Below, one piece after another: positions 21,718 through 32,300 of a stretch of DNA of 33,327 nt (positions are counted from its first letter, which is position 1; every line of letters starts with the position of its first letter). This DNA is from Beroe ovata (lineage: Eukaryota > Ctenophora > Nuda > Beroida > Beroidae), in the NCBI GenBank assembly GCA_946803715.1, contig CAMPET010000028.1:127151-160477 (forward strand), in the 5' to 3' direction. Under the pieces are notes generated by a model that had not been told where the DNA came from, ran no database searches, and was given only the letters and a program-made list of their open reading frames with translations. A program made the translations under genes and the position numbers.

Positions 21718-22352
21718 TAATATGAGGAATTCTAAAACTAATTTAGCATATCTCACTTCAAATACTGCAGTTGGGTAGTCATGTCAGATTCAGAACCTTA
21801 CAATGCTGATGATACTATGAATGATACTCTGAATGATTCCGTAGAGGATGCAGAACTTGAAGCAATCAAGGTAAGATCTAGAATTGCAAGTAAGCAAATA
21901 TACACTGATCACGCATCAGGTGAAGCATTTGTATGTTTCATTAAACTTTTATTCACCAGGCCCGTGTTAAAGAAATGGAAGAGGAAGCTGAAAAGTTGAA
22001 AGAACTTCAGGCTGAGACAGAGAAAACTATGGGGATGCAAACTTCACCACAAGCAGCAGGTTCTTCACTGATTTTCAATATGATCGACTTTATTACCTAA
22101 TGTTACCCTTATCCTTATGGCTAACTAGCAATCCTATTTTGCAGCATTCCCCACTCCTGAAGAGAAGGAAGAAGCTGACAAGAGATCAGTGTATGTAGGG
22201 AATGTGGACTACAGCTCAACAGCAAAAGAACTGGAGGCACACTTCAGGGGCTGTGGAACAATCAACAGAGTCACTATTCTATGTGATAAATTCACTGGGA
22301 ATCCCAAAGGGTTGGTATTCTAGGGAGGGAAACTTGACCTTGTATACTGTTA
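21718..22352 (+). pseudogene. PABPN1: truncated second copy of PABPN1 (exons 1-3)
   Basis: Exons 21781-21870, 21960-22059 and 22145-22310 match exons 1-3 of the complete gene at a constant 2608 bp offset, without indels. About 3% of positions differ. I count four exon differences, all synonymous, and exon 3 looks identical. The copy stops dead at the N at 22353, in the middle of intron 3, so the RRM is cut in half and the RGG tail is missing. As written it cannot make PABPN1. The synonymous-only pattern and the N boundary suggest a second allele placed by assembly rather than a decayed gene. Confidence 0.85.
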
Positions 22353-22353
22353 N

Positions 22354-23143
22354 AGTAGCAGGTACGTAGACGCATTGCCACTGTCAAACGAATGGCTTTT
22401 CTAGGCTATAAAACCTGGCATACCATTGAACACTGCACAGTGGTTAAATAGTATACCTACTGTGGTAGACATGATACGATATAATGGCATTATAATAGTA
22501 TCCACAATTGATGCTTCAACCAATTAGGTACTATAAACGGGACAGGGCTAACTGCTACCACAACAATCATCACTGGTCATCTTCCAAGAACCCCCTTTCC
22601 TGCTGATGTCAAACGCACTTATTTTTCAAAACAAAACGTCATGTATTTTGTTCAGGATCATGACGAACCCCATCACGATTTGATTTAATTTCTGATTTTA
22701 GGACCCCTTTGACTATACCTTGATAACGAGATCAAACGATATGTTTTAATAAGAAATCTCACTTTCCACTGGAATAGAACGATTCGGATAAATCTCGAAA
22801 TTTTCTGAAATCTTGTTGACGTCATCGAAGCCAAGGAGCCCTCTCGGTCATTGACTGCTCCACCGACGCCCCCAAAATGCCCCTTTTTTGCCCCCTTTCC
22901 ACCCCCAAAGTGCCCCCTTTCTCCCTCTATCCCCATGTGCGCCCTCTCTCATCTGTTATCATTTAGATGAACTGATGGCCCCATATGTGAGTGATGGCTC
23001 CCATGGAGACGTGCACATATCATGACATGATTGTAGAAAGTACATCAAACCGAGTTTTCAAAAGGATATGGTTGTGCAATAGCATACCAGGTTTGATGTG
23101 CTGGCCCTAGAGAAGCCACTCATTTGACAATGAAAATGCGTCA
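22354..23143. other. 790 bp segment between two single Ns, no gene
   Basis: Unique sequence with a C-rich patch near 22860-22930. Open frames there are low complexity. Its position relative to its neighbours rests only on the N joins. Confidence 0.5.
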
Positions 23144-23144
23144 N

Positions 23145-23578
23145 AGCTTAACTATCAGTCCTTGCTTCCAAACCGAGTCGTATGCCTTTTCGAAATCTAA
23201 GAAAAGGCATAGGACTGTTAGCTTCTTGTCAACATTACCCTTTATTCCAGCAGTTAGGCGATGCAAATAGCGGCCTGTATTGCGTCCCCTGAAGAAACCC
23301 TCCTGATTAGGATCTATGAGGCCTATAACAACTAGATATTGTTCCAACCGGTTTGCTAGAATTCTCTCAAACAATTTACCTACATATGATGAGATCGAAA
23401 TTGGTCTATATGCCCCAGGCTTACTGTACGAAGGTTTTCCATCTTTTTTGAGGAATACAACCTTGCTCTGGTTCCAAAGCCATATACCGTTCTTCACTAG
23501 ACTCGGGCAACTACAACATTTTGATCCAGGACTCGACAGAAATGCCTGTAGGGTGTTCACAGACTTGCTTACACTCAC
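23145..23578 (-). mobile_element. non-LTR retrotransposon reverse-transcriptase fragment
   Basis: An open frame of about 145 codons ends at the N at 23144. It reads SKPGAYRPISISSYVGKLFE, then LANRLEQYL, QEGFFRGRNT, and LFLDFEKAYDSVW. These are RT motifs from the finger domain through motif A with its catalytic Asp. The YADD motif would follow beyond the N. The style is jockey/CR1-like; the clade is uncertain. The frame is intact over its length, so the insertion may be fairly young. Confidence 0.85.
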
Positions 23579-23732
23579 CCTTTAGGCTGCTTTCTGCTTA
23601 GATTGTGTGGTATGCGGACTTTCATCCACTGTACTGTACCTGGTTGAGCCTTATGGCCAATTTGAGTGGAGTGCTGAGTTTACACGCTCAGTTGAAAGGA
23701 TACACAGAAAGTGTGTCTGAAGGGAGTACAGT

Positions 23733-23940
23733 TAGTACCAAGTTGTATACAGTGAGTATATGCACGGTAGAATGGGGCACAGTGAGTGCTAGTGATATAC
23801 AGTGAGTATATGCTCAGTGGAAGGGAGCACAGTGAGTGCTAAATATACAGTGAGTATATGCTCAGTAGAAGGGAGCACAGTGAGTGCTAGCGATATACAG
23901 TGAGTATACCCTCAGTAGAGGGGAGCACAGTGAGTGCTAA
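23733..23940. repeat. 48-50 bp minisatellite, about 4 copies
   Basis: AGTGAGTATA recurs at 23751, 23801, 23849 and 23899. Each unit also contains GCACAGTGAGTGCT, a short palindrome-like motif with GTGAGT, and CTCAGTAGAAGGG. It lies about 450 bp upstream of the complete PABPN1 gene. Confidence 0.85.
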
Positions 23941-24378
23941 CCTGCAGACAGTTACTAACCTCTTATATTAAGGAGCTTAATGAGCTCATTACACACTGCT
24001 AAGGTGTAATAATTACACCCATAATATACCACCTGACCCGCCAGAGGTATACACACATACTGTAAACCTAATCAGAGAAATTGATGCATGTCAAACTTTG
24101 AACTTAAAGTCTGACAGGCGTCAAGGACCAAGATGTCTAATCAAAGTCAAAACCCCCCTCCCCACTTTGTAATCAATTGTAATCATTTGGAAACCCCTCC
24201 CCCCTCGGCTGATTAAGTAATATGTGAATTGTCCCATATTTGTACCATGTGCAAATAAACACCTAAACTCTAAAGGGAGTGGTAAGGCTCCCAAGTGCCT
24301 CATGTCAGTCGTTTCACTTGTTCCTTAATATGAGGAATTCGAGAACTAATTTAGCATATCTCACTTCAAATACTGCAG

Positions 24379-24388
24379 TTGGGTAGTC
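24379..24388 (+). promoter_or_regulatory. 3' splice site 10 nt before PABPN1 start codon
   Basis: ACTTCAAATACTGCAG ends at 24378, only 10 nt before the ATG, and is kept in both PABPN1 copies. It fits either a 5' UTR intron or a trans-spliced leader. Confidence 0.4.
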
Positions 24389-25945
24389 ATGTCAGATTCA
24401 GAACCCTACAATGCTGATGATACTATGAATGATACTCTGAATGATTCCGTAGAGGATGCAGAGCTTGAAGCAATCAAGGTAAGATCTAGAATTACAAGTA
24501 AGCAAATATACACTGATCACGCATTGGGTGAAGCATTTGCATGTTTCATTGAACTTTTACTCACCAGGCCCGTGTTAAAGAAATGGAAGAGGAAGCTGAA
24601 AAGTTGAAAGAACTTCAAGCTGAGACAGAGAAAACTATGGGGATGCAAACCTCACCACAAGCAGCAGGTTCTTCACTGATTTTCAATGTTATTGACTTTA
24701 TTACCTAAGGTTACCCTTATCTTTGTGGCTAACTAGCAATCCTATTTTGCAGCATTCCCCACTCCTGAAGAGAAGGAAGAAGCTGACAAGAGATCAGTGT
24801 ATGTAGGGAATGTGGACTACAGCTCAACAGCAAAAGAACTGGAGGCACACTTCAGGGGCTGTGGAACAATCAACAGAGTCACTATTCTATGTGATAAATT
24901 CACTGGGAATCCCAAAGGGTTGGTATTCTAGGGAGGGAAACTTGACCTTGTATACTGTTATGAGCAACTTTAATGTGATAATTAGAAAGTTGTTGATAAT
25001 AACCTATTCAATCCCAGCTTTGCCTACGTCGAGTTTGCCGAGACTTCAAGTGTTGAGGCTGCTATTGCTCTACATGAGTCATTGTTCAAAGGGAGACAGA
25101 TCAAGGTAATTTGTTTCTACCCCTGTTCCTCTCATTTGTTTTACCAAACAATTTGTTTTACTTATTTCAACTGTTGTATGCCAATCTTGTTATTTATCTC
25201 TTCTACTACTATACTCCCATTTTCTCAGGTATCAGCTAAGAGGACCAATCAGCCAGGCATGACCCGTGGCCGGGGACGCGGTAGAGGTTACAGAGGGGGT
25301 GGTATGGGTTTCATGGGCCCCGGTGGAATGATGTATGTCCCAGTTCCCATGTCTGGTTTTGGGGGAGGTTACAGAGGCCGAGGTGGTTACAGGTAATGTG
25401 TGATTTTGTCCTACTGACAGTACAAGCTATGAAAGGTAGATGCACAAAAGATATTGAAAATTAAATCAGACAATCATAACAATAATAAAGTCAAATTTTC
25501 TCAACAAATAACACATTTTTGCTGGCCCGAGGTTATATTCTGTAGACATGTGTTTGGAAATCATTCTGGTAGCTGTGAGTATTGGATTTCACTCCACTTT
25601 GTATATAAATGTGAAAAGAGATTCGAAAAATGATGAGAAAATGTCAAAACAATAAAATGAATAAAAAGAATGAAAAATCGAAGTGAATCAAAAAAAAGTA
25701 AGTCAAAAACAAGCATGAGGATTGTGAAAAAGAACCTTCAGCTAAAAAATAGACACAGAGATAAAAAATAGAATAAAAGAACATCAAACGCTGAAGTCTA
25801 TGACCCTTACCTTTAATTCACCCATTTCTCATCTCATTATCATTTCATGATGACAGCAATATTTTACCAATTCCATCCAACTTACAATTCTCTCCACAGA
25901 GGCCGAGGAAGATCGTCATACTCGAGCCGGACTGCGCCCTACTAG
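24389..25945 (+). CDS. PABPN1: polyadenylate-binding protein 2 (nuclear poly(A)-binding protein)
   Basis: Exons 24389-24478, 24568-24667, 24753-24918, 25018-25105, 25229-25392 and 25900-25945 join in phase to 217 residues. Order: acidic N-terminus ([15 protein letters not shown]), a coiled coil ([16 protein letters not shown]) of the type that stimulates poly(A) polymerase, one RRM with RNP2 (SVYVGNVDY) and RNP1 (KGFAYVEF), and an Arg/Gly tail ending SSRTAPY. The vertebrate polyalanine tract is absent, as in other invertebrate homologues. The protein coats nuclear poly(A) tails and sets their length. Reading through the exon 5 donor gives a TAA at once (ending 25396), with AATAAA motifs near 25485, so a form lacking the last 14 residues is possible. 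Confidence 0.95.
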
Positions 25946-25970
25946 CCAGCCACTGGCATCCAAATTCCTT

Positions 25971-26631
25971 CCTCTATATCTCTTGTGGTGGACCCGAATA
26001 AGATCACCCATTTTCAACCATGAACATTTGCAAGACCTAGAGACCTAAGAATCGTTGTGTGGATTGTAAACACGTGTGAAACGAGTTTTAAAACATCTTT
26101 ATCGCTTCAGTACTTCAACTTAGTACCATTACACCATTTCAAATATTAATTGTTTTAATAACAGCTAGGAATTTCACTGTCAGAAACTGTCTCATGGCTA
26201 AGTGGTTGCGAATTTTTTCAGGATTATTATTATTCAAGTTTGGACGGACAATTAATCGTTGAAACATATTTTTCCAGCGTTTATTGTTTATGACAACAGT
26301 TATTTTAATCNCCTCTATATCTCTTGTGGTGGACCCGAATAAGACCACCCATTGTCAACCATGAACATTTGCAAGACCTAGAGACCTTAGAATCGTTGTG
26401 TGGATTTTAAACACGTGTGAAACGAGTTTTACAACATCTTTATCTCTTCAGTACTTCAACTTAGTGCCATTACACCATTTCAAATATTCATTGTTTTAAT
26501 AACAGCTAGGAATTTCACTGTCAGAAACTGTCTCATGGTTGCGAATTTCTTCAGGATTATTATTATTCAAGTTTGGATCGTTGAAACATATTTTTCAGCG
26601 TTTATTGTTTATGACAACAGTTATTTTAATC
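25971..26631 (+). repeat. duplicated PABPN1 3' UTR block joined at N 26311
   Basis: 25971-26310 and 26312-26631 are near-identical with a few substitutions and small deletions. The first copy ends, and the second begins, exactly at the single N. It is the same pattern as at 8911. The sequence lies just after the PABPN1 stop. Confidence 0.85.
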
Positions 26632-27012
26632 TGATCATGTCAGATGCTACTATCACTTGTTTACAACCTAATGGAATCGTAGCCCACTCACTTAAATTTC
26701 ACAATTTATTGCCAATCATGTAGTTTCTTGACAGCGCACGCTTAATGCTTACTATTTCACGACATTGGCGCCAAATGGTTTCATCAGCGATTATCTTATG
26801 AAGAATTTAGGTTAACAGGTGCTTAATACCTTGTCAATGTCAAAAATATGACGTAGAGCTATCCATTTTTTGAGAGATTACGACACTAATTGACCTAATT
26901 GATCAGCTAAATTAGGTACAATTACAAAGTAGAAAAACTTTGCAGACCGCAAGTCCCAAGAATTACGTCGGGTGATCTGGTCGGGTGATATTGTTGAATA
27001 AGGGCGACAAAT

Positions 27013-27157
27013 ATAGTCTTTATTCATGAGGTTGAGGAGTGGATGGCAGAATTATCAGTCGAGGGCGAAGCCCGAGCTGATAATTGGAGTTGAATCCGAG
27101 ACCGAAGGTCGAGGATTTAACGAGCCATCCACTCCGAAACCGAATTAATAAAGAGTA
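27013..27157. mobile_element. palindromic MITE, about 145 bp
   Basis: The ends CTTTATTCATGAGGTTGAGG and GAGTGGATGGC pair with GCCATCCACTCC and AATAAAG on the right. The middle has small GAAGCCCGAG and GAAGGTCGAGG stems. There is no coding content. Confidence 0.6.
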
Positions 27158-28465
27158 TTTTACAACGTCCACGAATGATACGTTAATTGCTTGTTACCAG
27201 TTTCGGTTAACTTCATGCCATCATACAAAACTACTCACTATAGCATTCCCAATAGCTTGACCGCTAAAATAATTTGGGGGACTTTTTGTGCCAGTGGGAA
27301 TGCGGCACCGACTGGGACAGTCTCAACCGCACGCACGTGTATAAGAAAGGCCGGCATTGTCAAACCAAAGCAACAACATTTAGCTGGCTACTAATGTTGG
27401 AGTGCGCTATCGACCGGAAAGAGAAAGTATCTCTGATCTTCTATTTTTGGTGTCGCCGACACGTTGAAGTTAATTGCGGTACTGTTTCGATCTAATTTCC
27501 GTGTTTTTCCGTGGGATTTTCCGGATTCAAGCTAATTCTCGAAACTCTGGATTCTCTTTTGTTTACACTGCCAAATCTCGACACTGCAAACACTGCCATG
27601 TCTTCTTCAGCAGCTTCTTTAAAGTTTGTGGAGAGATCCCCCTCAACCGTTGTAGCTGAATCATCTTTTCCTTCATTTTTTACTGTTGTGCAATTCGCTC
27701 TTCAATTTTTTTCATTGTTTATTTTATAGTATACTGATGGATTATCGTATAGTATACAGATGAATAATCTCTCTATAACCATGTTTATTGTACACTATAT
27801 GGATGAATAATCATCATCATTGATCAATTATTGATCACCATACACAACGATAATTCCTGTCCATGACGGGTGATAGTGTAATTTTCGGCAGCATTATTCG
27901 GATAAAAGTTGTAAAATNGGACAAGGCAAACACAAGATGCTGAGAATTTCAAATCGTCAATTATCACAAAACAAAACAAAATGGACAAGACAATTCATCC
28001 GGCTCAATTCATTCTCCTAGGTGAACAGTGAAATTTAAAAATAGAGTTCTTGACTTAAGCCTAGTCAGAAACATGATGAATGAAAAGGGCATAATATACT
28101 GCTACAACCTATAAAAGGACATAACCTATAATAGCTGTTTTTAGCTCCGTTAAGTAACCTATGATAGATGTATGTATACAAGTACGATATTTCACCCTAA
28201 TTATTGTCATTTAACTTGTCATAAGATGAAACAATGAAATTCTGTAAGGAAATGGTTCGATTAACAGACAAACTCCTGAATCCACAGTAACTCCAGATAC
28301 CAGTTTACGGTTAACAGTGCATAATCTAATGAAATTAGCCACTCCAGTATAGCAATCAATCGATAGAAAAGATAAAAAATGTATGCAAAATCTGAAGCTC
28401 TATCTGAGTCATGAAATTGATCGTTGAACAGTCATTTTAACGTCATTTTCAGCATTGTCCGACTG
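27158..28465. other. no supported gene; weak Cys/His patch near 27283-27400
   Basis: One short plus-strand frame reads FLCQWECGTDWDSL, then RTHVYKKGRHCQ, which has a finger-like C-X3-C...H...H-C spacing but no start, no exon partners and no family I recognise. The remainder is AT-rich unique sequence, with an N at 27918. Confidence 0.3.
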
Positions 28466-28471
28466 TTTATT
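28466..28471 (-). terminator. ECT2 polyadenylation signal AATAAA
   Basis: AATAAA on the gene strand, about 92 nt after the ECT2 stop codon. Confidence 0.5.
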
Positions 28472-28562
28472 TGTCTGTCTACATTCTATACATCGTTTAA
28501 CTCGACTATACATCTCAAATACATCTGAAGTATCCAATGGGCCCGCCCATATACACCCACAC

Positions 28563-29296
28563 TCAATGTGAATCCCTCATGCTTCGACCAGTTCGTTTAG
28601 GAAACCTACTTCCGCTACCGCTTGGAGAAACTGGAGGTTTGCCAAAAACAAAACTTCCCTGGTCGTCACCCGAGTTGAGCACAATCTGTGACTGGGCTTT
28701 CCTCAGACTGCTGTTACTGCTCGGTTTACTCTGCTTATTTTGGGAAAACGCACGGGATACGCTTCTCTTCGCGAAATTGAAAATGTCCCGTTTTGATTTG
28801 TCCTTGAAGAGCTGGGTGTGGAGCATGTTGGGGTCGATGTGGAAGTCCCGGTCAATCGGGGGCAGGTTGAAGGTTTGCCGACTCCTGTTCACATGGGTGA
28901 CGAGCGCGTCCTGCCATTCCATTCGTTTAGCATCCATTTCTAGTGAGTTGCAACCCTCCTCGTTCTCTAGTCGGAACCTGGGGGTGGTGTCACGGGTTGT
29001 CAAGTTGGGGTGGCACGTGGGGTAAGTTGGGGTGGCACGTGGGGTAAGTTGGGGTGTCACGGGACTTCAGTTGGGGTGTCATAGGAATACTATAGGGGTG
29101 ATGTAGCAGGGGCGTTGCGGGACAAAATGCTGGTGATTCGGATGGAGTAGAATGATAAAACTAACTCCTCTCGTACATTCTTTCTCTATCGTCCCGAGAA
29201 AGGGCGAACACACACACACACACACACAGTACACACACACAGACACACAGTACACACACACACACACACAGACACACAAACACACACACACACNCA

Positions 29297-29334
<38 letters not shown>

Positions 29335-32300
29335 GCGATAGTGATTTCTCTGGTCTTCACTTTGTCCTCTGACGTCACAGATCCACAAGTCTGGTCGAGT
29401 GGTGAGTATCGGGGAGGGGGGTCCACGTACGTTATTCCAACTTTATCATCTGAAGAGATGGATTATTATAGAGGTACTGTGGGTCAAACATTGAGTGAGA
29501 GCGAGAGAATAAGAGTGAGAGAGTAGAGAGAGAGAGCGATACTTATTTAACGCTACCATAGTATTAGTAAGGCAAGGGTATACATGAATTACCATACATG
29601 AATTACCTTACCATACATGAGTTACCATAGTGTTAGTAAGGGCGATTCATACATCAGTTACCATGGTTTTGGTGAAAAAAACACGCGGAAAAGGCGAAAT
29701 ATCCCCCCTCAAGAAATACCACGTAAGAAATCATTCAAAGTGGAGTAACAAACCTGACTCAAGGACGGATGAAACGTGCGTAATAGCTCTCAGATTAACG
29801 TGCGTAATGTGCTGATACGGTTTTTCCAGCTTTTTCATACTCTTCTCCAGCTGAGCTGCCGAGCTGACACTCCCGGTCTTCACACGGAGCTTCACTATCT
29901 GAGCAGAAGTTTTAGGGAGGGGCGGTCTGGAAAAAGGGAGTTAGAGAGAGAAGAAAAGGGTGCCAGGCGAGCTCGATTCGAGAAGTTCCCGAGCAAAATC
30001 TTGTTAGTTGAGGACAGTTTAAAATTTTCCAATTACCGTGTTTTGCGTTAACTGGCCTTGTCTGTCAGCCCATCAAAAAATCGAGTGAGTAACACAACAA
30101 TTCAATGAATTGATTAAACGAACCTCCAAAAGTGAATCATTCTCCTCGAAGAAAGCCTGTCTCTCGGGAAATGACACGTTATCAACAGATTTCACCTCGT
30201 CATCTTGAATTATCCACCACACACAAACGTGATTGCCCTGTCACACACGTGGTTATGATATACACGTTGTTGCTATGGTAACAGCTGTTGTAACCATGGT
30301 AACAGTCAAATGACAGTTTATTCGTCTCTATTCACCGGTTTGACGGTGGTTGAAGGGCCAGAGAGCTCTCCCAACGTAACGGCGTTGTAACGTCCCATTA
30401 ACTTACGTGTAGACTGCTTCATAGCTTTCTGTAACGAGCAATGGTAATCACATTATCATGATAATCACATAATCATAATGAGTAATTGAGATTCAGATAA
30501 TATGTAGATTGGACAAGAAATTGATGTGAAAATAAAGGTTCAAAATGAGGATTTCGACGTCCCCCCCATACCGGTAGGTCAGCGACGGTGGAAAATGCGC
30601 TGACTAGCTTATACTTCTCGTCCACTTCCCTCTTTCTATCATTGAGGAGGGACGTCACGTTCTTGAACTCCTCCTGCACGTGCGAGAGAAGGGTGTGGTC
30701 GGGGTGATCGGAGTCGGTCTTCCGGAGAATGGCATCTAACGAGATAGGAGAGATATGGGATTANGGGATGACTGTTAGAGGGGAGTGGGGGGTTACTGGG
30801 AGGTGAGAGGGATGGAGTGGGGTGAGAGGGAGGGAGTGGGGTTAGAGGGAGGAGAATTTATAGAGCATCGAAGAGGAAGATCACGGAGCAAAAACGGCAA
30901 TTTCAGTTAAGTGTAACTATTTGCATTACCTAACAGCAGAATCATCCTGGGAAGACGTTGAACTGGTTCTATCATGAGATCCCTGAGACTAAGTCGCTCA
31001 TTCTCCCTCTTCGAGCCTTCCACCTTGAGGAGAGCCTTGAATCTGGAGATAATATCATCATTTGGTGACAGAAACTGTGAATGGGAAGAAAGAGATGAGC
31101 GCTGAATCATTTGACTCCATTAATTCGAGCAAAATCAAGACGAGCACGTGTCCCTGATTTGTCTTGTGTCATAAGTTATGACACGTGAAGACACAAGAAG
31201 ACATGCAGAGTCTCATATATTTCGGAACTAACCTGAAAGACGACGTCTCACATTCATCAATGATCCCGGTTATTTCCTCCATGGCGGTCATGTAATTCTT
31301 GTAAATCTTCAGAACATCGATAGAACCATCCTTCTCTGCCTGTTCACCACTCCGTTTCCTAGACGACCGTTCCTGCTTACTCATGTGGAAATCTTTGTAC
31401 TCGTTACGCTCGTAACTGAAAGAGGAGAGAGACGATGATGGGGTGTGTTGAGGAGGGGAAATGAATGTAGGAAACGGAGGGAAGGTTGAATGAAGGAGGG
31501 GTTAAAATGATCCAAGTTGAAAGAAGTCCCTCTCCTCATAGTATCCGCGCACAATTTAACAAACTAACGTGAATATCTGTCTGATAGCCTTGCTGCTCAA
31601 GATGACCAGTCCCTGCTCATCCAGCACAACCTCATCCTCGTCCAGGGACAGAGGAGGGATGTCCCCGGACAGCTGGCAGACCCTCTGTCTGTCCCAATCC
31701 GGGCCGTCCACCTCCATCTTCTCCGTTTGTTCTGTGTCCTGGGCGGGGCCAAGGGACACGTCCATGTTCTCGACATCGTCACTTTTCTTGGATTTCGACC
31801 GTTCTCTGTTCCACCAGGAGCCGTCCTTTTTGTCCGGTTTCTCCCGTCCTTTGTCGATCATTTCCTTGGATTTCATCTCGTCGTCCTTGGGCGGGGGTAT
31901 GTCCTTGCCGATCCAGTTGAGCAAGATCCTTCCCAACGTTTTCTCCCCTGAATGAGTAGAGATGAACAACTATTGTCTAGCGAATATCGGTGAAAAAGTG
32001 GGGCATTTTGGGGGCGGAAAGGGGGCGTCGGCGTAGCATTCAAAGACCAACTCCAAATTCCCGTCTTTTCACCCGTCTCCCCAAACCTGGATCACATCCC
32101 CTCTTCTCTTCCCTCCTGTCCTCTTCGCCCTTCTTCCCTGGACTCATGGACGACTTGGACTCGAGCAGTTTCATCATCTGGCTCCGAGACTTGCCGCCCT
32201 TCGGTTGTGGACTGTTCTTCATGTTTTCTTGCTCCTGGAGCTCCTTCTCCCGACTTTCCTTCCGTCGAACTTCAAATTTCACTAAGGAAAACAACGAAAT

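Noticed and set aside
22685-22936. Gly-rich minus-strand frame
   Set aside because: It derives from a C-rich patch with no start context, no domain and no neighbours, in a contig fragment between Ns.
23700-23940. Possible CRISPR-like array
   Set aside because: The units are contiguous 48-50 bp copies with no unique spacers, in an animal genome.
29152-29526. Open frames through the CA microsatellite on both strands
   Set aside because: They are low-complexity translations lying mostly in an ECT2 intron, and they overlap the real exon 29449-29335.
30407-30428. 22 nt microexon in ECT2 ending at a GTAAGT donor
   Set aside because: The frame continues through that site, and the longer exon to 30336 keeps phase and matches the ECT2 segment around AVTLGE.
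31043-31079. Earlier ECT2 exon 7 acceptor at CATTCACAG
   Set aside because: It breaks phase with exon 6; the acceptor TATCTCCAG before ATTCAAGG gives the correct frame and matches RFHAFLK in human ECT2.
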